Assembly (NCBI GenBank): GCA_017533785.1
Contig: JAFWII010000001.1
Location: 53,525 to 117,524 of the forward strand
Length of the DNA: 64,000 bases
From: Erysipelotrichaceae bacterium
Lineage (GTDB): Bacteria > Bacillota_I > Bacilli_A > Erysipelotrichales > Erysipelotrichaceae
Direction of reading: 5' to 3'
A program made the translations under genes and the position numbers. Positions 8,176 to 17,871 of this stretch are shown here, in pieces. The notes below the pieces were generated by a model. It did no database searches. It was not told the origin of the DNA and worked only from the letters and a program-made list of their open reading frames with translations. Each line of letters opens with the position of its first letter. Within the stretch, counting starts at the first letter, position 1.

Positions 8176-9531
8176 ATGGAATTCAACTCCCTGTTTTTCG
8201 TTTTCATCTGGCTTCCGGTCTTTGTTTTAGCAGCTTATCTGACAAAGAATCAGCCGTTCTATAAATACATTCTCTTTTTGTTTTCCTGCGGCTTCTATAT
8301 CCTCAGCGATGTGAAGCACTTCCCGTTGCTGGCGGGAATGGTCATCTGCACATATCTATTTGGCATCCTGGTGTCAAAAAGAAAGAACAGTTACTTTCTG
8401 TATTTGTTCATTGCGGTGATCTTCCTGTCTTTTTTTAAATACGGAAACTATGTTCTGAATCACTTTTCCTCATATTTTTCAGCATCTCCGCTGCGCCTGG
8501 TTATGCCTGCAGGAATCAGCTTCTACGTGTTTACGGCGATCTCGTATGTGAGTGACTGCTTTTACGGAACCGTCTCAGCAGAGAAAGATATCGTTCTTCT
8601 GACAGATCATCTGACTTTCTTCCCGACGGTCATCTCGGGACCGATCCATCGGTACGGGGATTTTAAAAAGTATATGGAAGAGCCTTGTATCAATACAGAT
8701 TCGATCGCGAACGGCATGAGAAGGTTCGTTCTCGGACTCGGAAAAAAGACGCTGATCGCAAACCAGATGGCAGTGATCGTGAATAAAGTCTTCTCCGCAG
8801 ATACGGAGCTGTCTTTTTTACTTGCCTGGTACGGACTGGTCGCGCTGGTCCTGCAGATGTATTACGATTTCAGTTCCTACTCTGATATGGCGATCGGTAT
8901 TGCGAAGATGATCGGATACCGTGTGCCGGAAAACTTTGACCACCCGTATCTGGCGACTTCTTTCAGCGAGTTCTGGAAAAAGTGGCATATCTCGCTGACG
9001 AACTGGTTCCGTAATTATGTTTATATTCCGCTAGGTGGAAACCGGGTCAGCCTGCTCCGCTGGATGCGGAACATGCTCATCGTCTGGCTGCTCACCGGCA
9101 TCTGGCACGGTTCAACCTTCAACTTCGTAATCTGGGGCTTGTATAACTGCTTCATTCTGATCTTTGAAAGAAAAGTCTTCCGGGTGGGGAATCCGTTTTT
9201 GGGCTGGATCATCACAATGGTGTTGATCGCAGGCGGCTGGCTGATCTTCAAAACAAGTTCGCTGACACAGCTGCTGGTATTCGTAAAGGCCCTGGCCGGC
9301 AGAGGCTCGCCGCTGAACATGTTCTATATCCGTTCGCTGGATATCCTTTATCTTCTGCCTTTCGTGCTCGTTGCGGGAGTGCTTCTGTTTGTTCCGCTGG
9401 TCAGGATCAGTGAAGCAGTGAAAGAAAGGTTTTCCGTTTTATATGATGTATTCCTGCTTGCGCTGCTGATCATGTCTGTCGTCTTCATTATCAGCGGATC
9501 GTACTCTGCGTTTATTTATTTCGGGTTCTAA
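8176..9531 (+). CDS. MBOAT-family O-acyltransferase (AlgI/DltB-like)
   Basis: This 451-aa multispanning protein shows the MBOAT signatures ISGPIHRYGDF (about 153-163), FWKKWHISLTNWFRNYVYIP with His271, and TGIWHGSTFNFVIW with His311, the position of the catalytic His in the family. MBOAT proteins of this branch transfer acyl groups to extracellular polymers such as alginate or teichoic acid. The following gene, 2 nt downstream, encodes a DHHW/AlgX-like protein, so the pair forms an acylation cassette. There is no dltA or dltC, so D-alanylation is less likely than O-acetylation. Confidence 0.9.
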   Translation: MEFNSLFFVFIWLPVFVLAAYLTKNQPFYKYILFLFSCGFYILSDVKHFPLLAGMVICTYLFGILVSKRKNSYFLYLFIAVIFLSFFKYGNYVLNHFSSYFSASPLRLVMPAGISFYVFTAISYVSDCFYGTVSAEKDIVLLTDHLTFFPTVISGPIHRYGDFKKYMEEPCINTDSIANGMRRFVLGLGKKTLIANQMAVIVNKVFSADTELSFLLAWYGLVALVLQMYYDFSSYSDMAIGIAKMIGYRVPENFDHPYLATSFSEFWKKWHISLTNWFRNYVYIPLGGNRVSLLRWMRNMLIVWLLTGIWHGSTFNFVIWGLYNCFILIFERKVFRVGNPFLGWIITMVLIAGGWLIFKTSSLTQLLVFVKALAGRGSPLNMFYIRSLDILYLLPFVLVAGVLLFVPLVRISEAVKERFSVLYDVFLLALLIMSVVFIISGSYSAFIYFGF

Positions 9532-9533
9532 AT

Positions 9534-10718
9534 ATGAAAAACAAATTGCCTGTGTTTGTATTGATCGTTCTGTTTTTCCTGGGTACAGGAATCTTTGTTT
9601 TCCCGCAGAATGAAGTATCCGTATCCGAAAAAAGAAACCTGGCGACGAACGAATCGATAAAGGCCGGAGATATTCTCGGCGGCTCTTTCTCGGCGAATGT
9701 CGAGAATGTGATGAAAGACCAGTTTTATTTCCGTGACAGTATTACAGGTTTTTACTATCGTCTGAAGACGATCCTGAACCGTTATCTCGGTTCCGGAAAA
9801 AGCAGTATCGACTATGTCTATCTAAACGAAAACGTGATCGAGCTCGATGACGGGTATTTGATAAACAACGTTTTGTTCTACAACGAAGAGGATCTCGATA
9901 TCGCCGCTTCCAAAGGCTACAACCTGAACGAGGTCGATCTGAAGTATCCGGAGATCAAAACATATGTTTATTTCCCGACCAGAATGGAGGAGATCCTGGA
10001 TGTCCAGGGCAATTCTCCGGAGACCTCAAACTACGGTCTGGGTTACCGGGAAGCTTTCAGGATCCAGCTGAATCCGAATATCACCTACGGATCCTTGAAG
10101 ATGGACGGCATCGAAGACCACAAAGCGTACTTCTATAAATCCGATTTCCACTGGAATCACATAGGTGCCTATGAGGCATATAAAGACATCGTGCGGATGA
10201 TCGGACAGGATTTTGAGATCGGTGATCCGAAAGAGATCGCGGAAGAGATTTGCTATGACTATGAGTTCCGCGGAAACATCAGCAGCCAGATCGGTCATCT
10301 CGGGGAAGCGGATCATATCTGTGATTACAGGTTAACCGATATCGGTGAGCATACTCTGATCGCGGACGGCGAGGAAACGGATCTGTCAGGTGTAAAGCGG
10401 GAATACGCGGAATCCGGCAACAGCAGTCAGTATTCGGACTATGATATTTACTTCGGAAACAACTATTTCGAAAGGATCTTTGACTTCCGTCAGCCGGAAA
10501 GGCCGAATATCCTGATATTCGCGGATTCCTATACGAACGTTTATCAGGAATGGCTGGCGTCACATTTCAATAAGACCGTGATCCTGGATCTGCGTACCCG
10601 CCCGGAAGACTTTTCACTCGACTATTATGTTCAGCAATATGACATCGATATCTTCCTGATCGCACAGCCGTACCACGATCTGTTCTTCAACGGCGACATG
10701 TTCATTCCGCTGAACTGA
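9534..10718 (+). CDS. DHHW/AlgX-like extracellular SGNH-type protein
   Basis: A 394-aa protein with an N-terminal membrane anchor or signal helix (residues about 5-24), then an extracellular domain. KSDFHWNHIGAYEAY (D204, H206, W207) matches the catalytic D-H block of the AlgJ/AlgX/DHHW group. ILIFADSYTNV, about residue 330, carries the nucleophile-type Ser. Such proteins accept acyl groups from an MBOAT partner and load them onto polysaccharide. It directly follows the MBOAT gene. Its substrate is unknown. Confidence 0.8.
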   Translation: MKNKLPVFVLIVLFFLGTGIFVFPQNEVSVSEKRNLATNESIKAGDILGGSFSANVENVMKDQFYFRDSITGFYYRLKTILNRYLGSGKSSIDYVYLNENVIELDDGYLINNVLFYNEEDLDIAASKGYNLNEVDLKYPEIKTYVYFPTRMEEILDVQGNSPETSNYGLGYREAFRIQLNPNITYGSLKMDGIEDHKAYFYKSDFHWNHIGAYEAYKDIVRMIGQDFEIGDPKEIAEEICYDYEFRGNISSQIGHLGEADHICDYRLTDIGEHTLIADGEETDLSGVKREYAESGNSSQYSDYDIYFGNNYFERIFDFRQPERPNILIFADSYTNVYQEWLASHFNKTVILDLRTRPEDFSLDYYVQQYDIDIFLIAQPYHDLFFNGDMFIPLN

Positions 10719-10758
10719 TAACCGGATCCGGAAACTATCCTTTTGTTTTGAAATCTCA

Positions 10759-10764
10759 TATAAT
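10759..10764 (+). promoter_or_regulatory. -10 box next to the start of the 674-aa membrane protein
   Basis: TATAAT ends 9 nt before the ATG at 10774, without an SD. No convincing -35 was found at 16-18 nt. A transcript from here would have a leader of only 2-3 nt. Confidence 0.5.
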
Positions 10765-10773
10765 GATTGCGAT

Positions 10774-12798
10774 ATGATCTACTTTCTAACCGGTTTACTG
10801 TTAGTCGTATATTTTGAACTTCTCGGTCAGTCTTTTCTTTCTTTGATCAGTAAGGAAAGAAAGGGTTTTTCGTTTGGGACCGGGTTTATCCTTATGCTTG
10901 CAGTCGCATATCTGTCAACCTCGCTGCTGACGGCTATGGACTGCTCTTTTTATTTGATCCTCGTGATCTATACGGTCCTGTTTCTGCTGAGCGGGGTGCT
11001 GATCCTGCGCCAGAGAAAGAGTCTGGCCATCAATTTCAGCTGGCTGGAACTCGTTCTGCTGCTGGCGGTCATTATCGTTCTGATGTACTACAGTCTGAAT
11101 ACCGGTTTCGGTGATCTGGATGGTTTTGATTCGACCTTCTATCTGAACATGGTCACTAACAATATCGGTCTTTCAAAACTGAACAGCCGCAGCGTTTATT
11201 ACGGAGACACTGCTTTTTCGATCCAGCTGCAGTATACTTTCCAGTCCTATTATTATCTGGCAAGCGTCCTGATCTTCTATGTAGAGAAGTTCTGCAGCCT
11301 GCTGCATATAACCTTTTACCGGACTCCTTGCTTCGTCTGGCCGAACCAAATACTGTTTTTTGCCTTGCTGGCTTCGCTGATCTCGGATGCGGTCAGAAGA
11401 TCGAGAGAAAAGAATTATGCTTTGCTCGCTTTAAGTCTGGTCCTAACCGTGTTTTACTTCGGGCGCTTTTATTTCAACAACGTTTTCGGATTCTACGGGA
11501 ATTCGCTGCGGACGCTTTTGTTCGGATACGCATGCTGTCATATGCTGGATTATCAGATCAGCAGAGACAGAAAAGATAAACTGTTATTCTATCTGACGAT
11601 CCCGGCGATCTGTGCCTGCTCGTCTTCAGGCGTGTTCTCCTGCTTCTTCCTGCTTTTTGCCCTGTATTTTTTATGGATCGGCAGAGAAAAGGATCTTCTG
11701 AAAGAATATGCTGTAGTCCTGTTGTTCCCCATCACAAACCTGATCGCGGTACTGCGGAACTCGGTACTTCTGGGATTTGCTGTGGGAGTCGTTTTTGCCG
11801 GCGTTCTCTGGGTCATGAATGAACCGATGAAAAAGATCGGAAAAGACAAAAGAAACCGTCTTGTTATGCTGGCTGTCTGCGCATTGGTGATGCTGGTAAT
11901 GTCTTATATGACGGACGGAAAGATCTTTCATTACGAAGCTTTTGCTCTTAACAATTCGCAGCAATACGACATGACGATCAACTACTTCTATTATCCGAAT
12001 GAGGCAGTTCCCGGGATCAGGGCATACAAGTTTACCATTCTCGCGATTCTTGCCGTCTCCGTCCTGTTTGTACGTAACGATATGACGAACGTTGATCTGA
12101 TTCTGATCGCTGTATTCTTCAATCCGTTCTGCTGCGCCTTCCTGAATAAGATCAACCCGGTCTTTTACCGGTCCTATGATATTATCATCAACCCCTTTAC
12201 CATCGTTTTCTTTGTCAACTGCTGCGGTAATCTGATCTCGGTTAAATACGCGAAAGAATTCATTGCGATCCTGCTTTCGCTGTATTTGCTTTACCTCGGG
12301 AGCATCGTCAAACCGATCTATTATCACAAATCGTTTGTGACGAAAGGCGATTATAACCGGATATACCGTATGAATCAGGATGAGCTGGACGCCCTGGCGG
12401 CGCTGTCTGCCGAGATCTCGTATCATCAGGACAGTGAACCGAAAATAATCACATCCAACAAACTGACACAGTCCATGCTCAGGACCGGAGAATTCCTGTA
12501 CGGAAGAGAGAACAAGCGCAACGAAAACTGGGCTGAAGCCGAAAATGAACTGTTCAATATTTTTTATCCTGTCGAGTTCTACGGAGATCCGAAACAGCCG
12601 GCGGCGGATTATGACCATATGTGCGGATATCTGCAGGAAGCAGATATCCGGTACATCGTCCAGGACAAAGAGGTTGTATACTATGATAGCGAAAAAGATG
12701 TCTGGTATTCTTTGACATATCTGATCGACCGCTGCGGAACCTATCCGTTCTATGACAGCGATCGTTATAGTGTTTATCGTTTTGACTGGGAGAAATAA
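10774..12798 (+). CDS. Large multispanning membrane protein, possibly GT-C type
   Basis: This 674-aa protein has about 14-16 hydrophobic helices in residues 1-540 and a soluble C-terminal tail of about 130 aa. The loop FGDLDGFDSTFYLNMV near residues 112-127 is acidic and sits after the third or fourth helix, as catalytic Asp loops do in GT-C glycosyltransferases. I do not recognise the family with certainty. It is followed 3 nt later by an LtaS-like gene, so it may act on the same lipid-linked substrate. The GT-C assignment is inference from topology and context. Confidence 0.55.
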   Translation: MIYFLTGLLLVVYFELLGQSFLSLISKERKGFSFGTGFILMLAVAYLSTSLLTAMDCSFYLILVIYTVLFLLSGVLILRQRKSLAINFSWLELVLLLAVIIVLMYYSLNTGFGDLDGFDSTFYLNMVTNNIGLSKLNSRSVYYGDTAFSIQLQYTFQSYYYLASVLIFYVEKFCSLLHITFYRTPCFVWPNQILFFALLASLISDAVRRSREKNYALLALSLVLTVFYFGRFYFNNVFGFYGNSLRTLLFGYACCHMLDYQISRDRKDKLLFYLTIPAICACSSSGVFSCFFLLFALYFLWIGREKDLLKEYAVVLLFPITNLIAVLRNSVLLGFAVGVVFAGVLWVMNEPMKKIGKDKRNRLVMLAVCALVMLVMSYMTDGKIFHYEAFALNNSQQYDMTINYFYYPNEAVPGIRAYKFTILAILAVSVLFVRNDMTNVDLILIAVFFNPFCCAFLNKINPVFYRSYDIIINPFTIVFFVNCCGNLISVKYAKEFIAILLSLYLLYLGSIVKPIYYHKSFVTKGDYNRIYRMNQDELDALAALSAEISYHQDSEPKIITSNKLTQSMLRTGEFLYGRENKRNENWAEAENELFNIFYPVEFYGDPKQPAADYDHMCGYLQEADIRYIVQDKEVVYYDSEKDVWYSLTYLIDRCGTYPFYDSDRYSVYRFDWEK

Positions 12799-12801
12799 AG
12801 A

Positions 12802-14676
12802 ATGAAAAAGATCAAAGTGCTTCGTTATTTTCTGATCGAGATCGCGTTCACGCTGGCGATGCTCGTTTATGTCGTGAAGCTTCACAACGTGTATTCGGTA
12901 TCCGGACCTTACGAAGTGCAGTTTTTAAAGATCGCATGCCTTGCAGTCGTTGCGCTGATCTGGTTCTTCGGACCGATGCTGAACCGTCTGGTCATGCTGG
13001 TGGTCGGGGAAGCCTACACTTTCTATCTGGTTGGACAGGACGTATATAAACGCGGTTTCCAACAGTACTGCCGTTTCTCCACTATGAAAGATCTGTGGGG
13101 CGAAGTTTGGGGAGCAAGAGCCAGCGCATTCGAACTCGTTACCGGAAAAGACATATTTCCGTTCGTTCTCCTGCTTGTGATCTGTGTAGCCTTCTTTATC
13201 GTGTATCTTCTTCTGCAGAGAGACTGTTTCAGTCTGAAATGGAGGATCCCGTATAAGCTTGCCGTTCTGCTGCTTTTCTTCCCTGCCAGAGCCTGTTTGA
13301 ACAACTACAATGCACTCGTTGAAGATCTGAGAAGCCAGGCGGACGCCTTCCAGCTCTATCACAGTGAGTACTATGCATTTGATATGATGCAGAACACAAA
13401 GGATTTCGTTGAGAAATACGGTCTGCTGACCTTTGCCTACCGTGACGGACAGAAATTCTTCAGCAACGAAGTCGTCGGAGACAAGGAGCGTGAGGAAATC
13501 GCTGCGTTCATGGCGGAACAGCCGGAACAGCACAGTTCCCAGTATCACGGTCTGTTCGAAGGGAAGAACGCATTCTTCATTCAGGCGGAGTCTTTCATCA
13601 ATGCGGCAATTGACCCGGATCTCACGCCGACTCTGTACAAGATATTCAATGAAGGCATCGTATTCGACGGATTCAATACTCCTTTGATGGCAGGATCCAC
13701 CAGCGATACTGAATTCATGGCAAATACATCGGTCATCCCGATCACACAGGGCAAATCGATCTGCTACAACTTCTATCAGGACACTTTCCCGGTGACCCTT
13801 CCGGGCATCTTCGCCTCCTATGGATTCAACCCGATCGTTTATCACAACAACTACGGTGAGTATTACAACCGCACTCTCTTTATGCCGACTCTCGGATACA
13901 AGACATTCTTCGACTGCACTGGCCTCGGGCTTGAGGATGAAGCGCCGGATTCCGTTGTTGCCGATGTTGTTCAGTGGATCTATTCCGGAACCAGCAACCC
14001 GTACATGGCGTTCTGGATCACGTATTCCGGACATCAGCCGTACCAGAAAGACAGCGTCGGCGTTTCAGAGGAAGACTGGGCTGCGATCTATGCGAAGTAT
14101 CCGGATATCGACGAAAACTTCGCCGCCTTCCTGGCTAAGAACATGGACCTTGACCGCGGTCTCGGAAACATGATGAATCTGCTGGCAGACAACGGAAAAC
14201 TCGATGATGTAGTCTTTGTCTTTTTCGGAGATCATTTCGCGAAAGGCATCGATTTCACTGACTCAAGTGCTTTCTATGAACAGACCGGAAAAGACTATTC
14301 ATATGACAGCAATTTTACCGGACTGGCTTTCTACAACAGTGCGACCGAAGGATTCCATTACTATAAAGAAGGCACTATCCTTGACCTTCTGCCGACTGTC
14401 TGCGATCTCTGGAACTTTGATTACGACGCCCATGCCGTTTTCGGAAGAAGCCTCTTCGATGAGGAATATGACGGATTCTACTTCACGGAATACGGAAACT
14501 GGCGTTCCAACTATTATGAGTTCGATCCTACGACCGGCACTCTCACTGCCAGAAACAACGCTTCTTTCGATATGGAGAAAGCGCAGCAGGAAATGTCAAG
14601 AAGAGTAAAAGAAAGAGAGATCTGCAACCAGATCCTCGAACTTGATTATTTCGGAACACACGAATCATCCGATTAA
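12802..14676 (+). CDS. LTA-synthase-type sulfatase-fold transferase (phosphoglycerol transferase)
   Basis: A 624-aa protein with about four or five N-terminal helices (to residue about 165) and an extracellular alkaline-phosphatase/sulfatase-fold domain. The catalytic elements are visible: FFIQAES (E263), AGSTSDTEF (T300, the nucleophile position in LtaS), and FFGDH (D477, H478). The family transfers glycerol phosphate or similar groups from phosphatidylglycerol to a glycan, releasing diacylglycerol. It may polymerise LTA or only decorate the glycan made by this cluster. Its stop overlaps that of the convergent minus-strand gene. Confidence 0.85.
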   Translation: MKKIKVLRYFLIEIAFTLAMLVYVVKLHNVYSVSGPYEVQFLKIACLAVVALIWFFGPMLNRLVMLVVGEAYTFYLVGQDVYKRGFQQYCRFSTMKDLWGEVWGARASAFELVTGKDIFPFVLLLVICVAFFIVYLLLQRDCFSLKWRIPYKLAVLLLFFPARACLNNYNALVEDLRSQADAFQLYHSEYYAFDMMQNTKDFVEKYGLLTFAYRDGQKFFSNEVVGDKEREEIAAFMAEQPEQHSSQYHGLFEGKNAFFIQAESFINAAIDPDLTPTLYKIFNEGIVFDGFNTPLMAGSTSDTEFMANTSVIPITQGKSICYNFYQDTFPVTLPGIFASYGFNPIVYHNNYGEYYNRTLFMPTLGYKTFFDCTGLGLEDEAPDSVVADVVQWIYSGTSNPYMAFWITYSGHQPYQKDSVGVSEEDWAAIYAKYPDIDENFAAFLAKNMDLDRGLGNMMNLLADNGKLDDVVFVFFGDHFAKGIDFTDSSAFYEQTGKDYSYDSNFTGLAFYNSATEGFHYYKEGTILDLLPTVCDLWNFDYDAHAVFGRSLFDEEYDGFYFTEYGNWRSNYYEFDPTTGTLTARNNASFDMEKAQQEMSRRVKEREICNQILELDYFGTHESSD

Positions 14677-16394
14677 TCCAGAATATAGCGGAATTCTTCT
14701 GCTTTATCCGGATAGATCCGGACGATCTCGTTATAAAAGTATTCTTTAACAGCCGGAGAGAAATCTCCGGTTCTTTCATAGATCTCGATATTCATACCGT
14801 CGATCTCTGTTGTATAGACCTTCTGATAGATCTCCTGAATAAGCGGTTCTGACCAAAGGGCGTTAGAGATAATATCGTAGATATGCTGATAAGGTTGATT
14901 GAAATACTGGATCGGATCGATCGTAATGATATATTTGATAAATTGCAGATCTCGCGGGAATCCGTCCCGGAGGTCCAGAACAGCGCTGTCGATCTGCGGC
15001 ATCATGCTCAGATCAGGGAGAGAAGCATTACGGAGGATATCGTCGTTAAACTCCAATGAGCCGGACGCCATATAAGCAGAGATGCCTTCTCCTTCCGTTA
15101 AGTAATACAACGTTGTAGATAGTTCCCGTATCTTATCGATATCCGTCATTTTTTCCGGAGTCCTTCTCGGTGTATTGACTAATGGGATCTGCGGCATCGG
15201 TGAAAGAACGAGCATTGCATTCAGACCTAAGAAAGCACTTAAGACGAAAGGCAGAGCTTTCTTTTTCTGACTCCAGAGGCCGATCATACCGTATGAGAAT
15301 ACATAAAGGATCGGTAAAGCTACGATTGTATAGTGATGATGCTCCAAACTCTGAACTCTCCAGAAAAGCAGAAGCGGAACGACGATCATGAGAAAGAGGC
15401 TGCATAAGGTCTCGGTTTCTTTTTCTTTTATCAGTCTGTAAATGCCGTAAAGTCCGACCGATATGATCAGCAGCGAGAAGAATGAAATAAATTCAAAGAT
15501 TTTTCCGGAGCGGTTATACGCCTCGTAGGCTTCTGAGAAATTGTTCCCGATGACTATGCCAATATACGGACGGAAGAACAGCAGAAGGATCAGCAGAGTG
15601 ACTGCACCGGACGAAAACAACAGGAGAAGGTTGCGCGGCAGTTTCTTGTCTTTCATATGTCTGGATGCGAAGACATATTTCAAAAGATAAGCCGGATAGA
15701 ATGCAACCAGCATGTAAAGACTGTATCTCCGGAAAAAGATCAGCAGCAGGGCAAACAGGTTGATCGACAGCGTATCGATCCAGTCAATGTGTTTCCATTC
15801 CTGATGCAGGGTCAGCAGGACCATCATCATGAGGAAGAAAAGATTGCCGATATCCACCTCTCCGTTGAAAAGGATGAGCCACAACGGATAAAAGACTGCT
15901 GAGATCAGAAGGGGCAGGCGGGGATTCTCCATATTGAATGAAAAATAGAAGACCTGTAAAAGAACAAAGGTCGGAACAACGAAGTTTAGAAAAATTGAGA
16001 TACAGAACCATCCATAACTCGGTGAGATGAGGGTGACCCCAAGCATCAGCAACGCAGGAAGATAGGAATACTCCTGATGGTTCATTGAATTATATACTTG
16101 CCCGAGAATTGACGCCGGGTTTTCAAAAAACCATTTTTTGATATACAAGGACCGAAGCCAGTGCCCGGAATAGTCATAGCTATAGATCGTGTTCTCCATG
16201 TGGAAGAACAGCCAGATAACGGCGATTCCGGCAACGATAAAAAGGATCGTATTGATGATGATGTCTGTCAGTTTATGCCTGACGGCAAAGGCATAGCGCT
16301 TCTTTCGCATCAGCAGGCAGCCGGAGAGGATAAGGATCGCCGGCCACAGCAGAACGAGCAGCAAACGCAAGCCGTTTCGCAGGATAAAATTCAT
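14673..16394 (-). CDS. Multispanning membrane protein, GT-C/GT39-like glycosyltransferase candidate
   Basis: Starting at MNFILRNGLR (ATG 16394), it is 573 aa with 11-13 hydrophobic helices and a soluble C-terminal domain of about 150 aa. IYSYDYSGHWLRSLY, about residue 70, has the acidic loop position expected of GT-C enzymes. A farther ATG at 16457 would overlap the divergent gene and its promoter, so it is rejected. The -10 box TATAAT ends 6 nt before the chosen ATG. It is the only minus-strand gene in the glycan block and converges with the LtaS-like gene, sharing the TTAA stop region. Function is inferred from topology only. Confidence 0.6.
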   Translation of the reverse strand: MNFILRNGLRLLLVLLWPAILILSGCLLMRKKRYAFAVRHKLTDIIINTILFIVAGIAVIWLFFHMENTIYSYDYSGHWLRSLYIKKWFFENPASILGQVYNSMNHQEYSYLPALLMLGVTLISPSYGWFCISIFLNFVVPTFVLLQVFYFSFNMENPRLPLLISAVFYPLWLILFNGEVDIGNLFFLMMMVLLTLHQEWKHIDWIDTLSINLFALLLIFFRRYSLYMLVAFYPAYLLKYVFASRHMKDKKLPRNLLLLFSSGAVTLLILLLFFRPYIGIVIGNNFSEAYEAYNRSGKIFEFISFFSLLIISVGLYGIYRLIKEKETETLCSLFLMIVVPLLLFWRVQSLEHHHYTIVALPILYVFSYGMIGLWSQKKKALPFVLSAFLGLNAMLVLSPMPQIPLVNTPRRTPEKMTDIDKIRELSTTLYYLTEGEGISAYMASGSLEFNDDILRNASLPDLSMMPQIDSAVLDLRDGFPRDLQFIKYIITIDPIQYFNQPYQHIYDIISNALWSEPLIQEIYQKVYTTEIDGMNIEIYERTGDFSPAVKEYFYNEIVRIYPDKAEEFRYILD

Positions 16395-16400
16395 GTTTTT

Positions 16401-16442
16401 ATTATAGTATGTTTGTTTTAAAAACGGCGAAACAGATATAAT
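16401..16442. promoter_or_regulatory. Compact divergent promoter pair, both probably leaderless
   Basis: Only 55 nt separate the minus ATG (16392-16394) from the plus ATG (16450). The minus -10 is TATAAT (16401-16406 read on minus), 6 nt from its ATG. The plus promoter is TTGTTT (16413-16418), an 18-nt spacer, then TATAAT (16437-16442), 7 nt from its ATG. No SD is present for either gene. The minus -35 is weak and must overlap the plus promoter. Confidence 0.65.
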
Positions 16443-16449
16443 TATTAGG

Positions 16450-17862
16450 ATGATCATCGGTGATTACTATTATGAGTTTCCGCAGACGCTGCCGAGACTG
16501 GAGATGTTGTCTCCGTACTTTGTTGTTTTCGTGTTGCTCTGCTTCTTTCTTTCCCGCTCATTTCAGGGCAGGCTGCGTCCGTTCGTTCTTTTTGCAGCAA
16601 ATCTCGTATTTCTTTATTCCTTTTCGCTTTATCACCTCTGCCTTCTCTGTGAACTGGCACTCATCGGGTATCTGTTCTCGTTGCTTCTGATATATAAAAA
16701 GAACCGCATCACTCTGAGCGTTTCGGTACTGGCATGTCTGGCTGTTCTGTTCTTTTTCAAATACCAGGGTTTCTGGAAACTGTCATTAACGATCCCGCTC
16801 GGACTGTCGTATGTGACTTTCAAGCTGATCTCATACTATGCGGACGTGTATACAGGCAAGACTAAGGGAACCCGCAACCCGATCTATTTTTTCGATTACG
16901 TTCTCTTCTTCTCCCTGATCACCGCCGGTCCGATCAACCGTTTCGAGCCGTTCTATCAGACGATCTCGAACCGGCAAGAACTGGAATACCGCGATGCCAA
17001 AAACGGCGGTTTCCAGCTGATGCTCGGAATCTTTGAGAAAAAAGTGTTCTGTGATTATCTTTCGGATGTTATGTCCAGGGCTCTGAACAGCGGTCTCGGA
17101 GGACTGAACACGCTGCTTGCGGTCGTTCTGTATTCTTTCGTCATCTATCTGGATTTTGATGCATGCTCCAACATCGCGATCGGCACAGCACGTCTTATGG
17201 GTTTCTCGATCCCCAAGAATTTCAACAGCCCATACCTTTCCGCTACGATCAAGGAATTCTGGAACCGCTGGCATATTTCCTTAAGTACCTGGTTCCGTGA
17301 CTATGTATATATTCCGCTCGGCGGAAACCGGAAGGGAAAGGTGCTGCAGTATTTATTCATAATGATCGTATTCATACTGTCGGGAATCTGGCACGGTTCA
17401 ACAACGAACTTCGTGATCTGGGGTTTGCTTCACGGGCTTCTCCGCATCTTCGAGGATATCATTCTGCTCCCCTTTAAGAACAGCAATAAGACTGTAAGAC
17501 TTATTGCCAGACCGTTCGGGATCCTGATCAATTTTGCGTTTGTTACTTTCTTCTGGCTTTTCTTCCGTTATCAGACACTGGATCAGGTCACGGCGATCCT
17601 TCAGGATATCGCAAAACTGTCCCCGCTTTCTTTGACGGAGATCGGCCTTACGCTGAATGAACAGGTATGGCTCGGCGTCATCCTGGTCTGCGTACTGATC
17701 AGCGACATTCTGCGCAAACACTTTGACATGCTGGAAACATACGCAAAAACGATCTTCCCACTGCGCTGGCTCGGCTATGCATTGCTGATCGTTGTTTTCC
17801 TCATCTTCGGTGTTTACGGCGGAAGTTTCGCCGCGAGCGATTTTATCTATAAGTACTTCTAG
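16450..17862 (+). CDS. MBOAT-family O-acyltransferase, second copy
   Basis: This 470-aa protein carries the same MBOAT blocks as the gene at 8176: ITAGPINRFEPFY, FWNRWHISLSTWFRDYVYIP (H275) and SGIWHGSTTNFVIWGL (H315). Sequence between the blocks differs clearly, so it is a paralogue, not a recent duplication. It is followed 9 nt later by an SGNH-like extracellular protein, reproducing the cassette layout at 8176-10718. It probably acylates a second site or a second polymer. Confidence 0.9.
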   Translation: MIIGDYYYEFPQTLPRLEMLSPYFVVFVLLCFFLSRSFQGRLRPFVLFAANLVFLYSFSLYHLCLLCELALIGYLFSLLLIYKKNRITLSVSVLACLAVLFFFKYQGFWKLSLTIPLGLSYVTFKLISYYADVYTGKTKGTRNPIYFFDYVLFFSLITAGPINRFEPFYQTISNRQELEYRDAKNGGFQLMLGIFEKKVFCDYLSDVMSRALNSGLGGLNTLLAVVLYSFVIYLDFDACSNIAIGTARLMGFSIPKNFNSPYLSATIKEFWNRWHISLSTWFRDYVYIPLGGNRKGKVLQYLFIMIVFILSGIWHGSTTNFVIWGLLHGLLRIFEDIILLPFKNSNKTVRLIARPFGILINFAFVTFFWLFFRYQTLDQVTAILQDIAKLSPLSLTEIGLTLNEQVWLGVILVCVLISDILRKHFDMLETYAKTIFPLRWLGYALLIVVFLIFGVYGGSFAASDFIYKYF

Positions 17863-17871
17863 GTCGGAATA

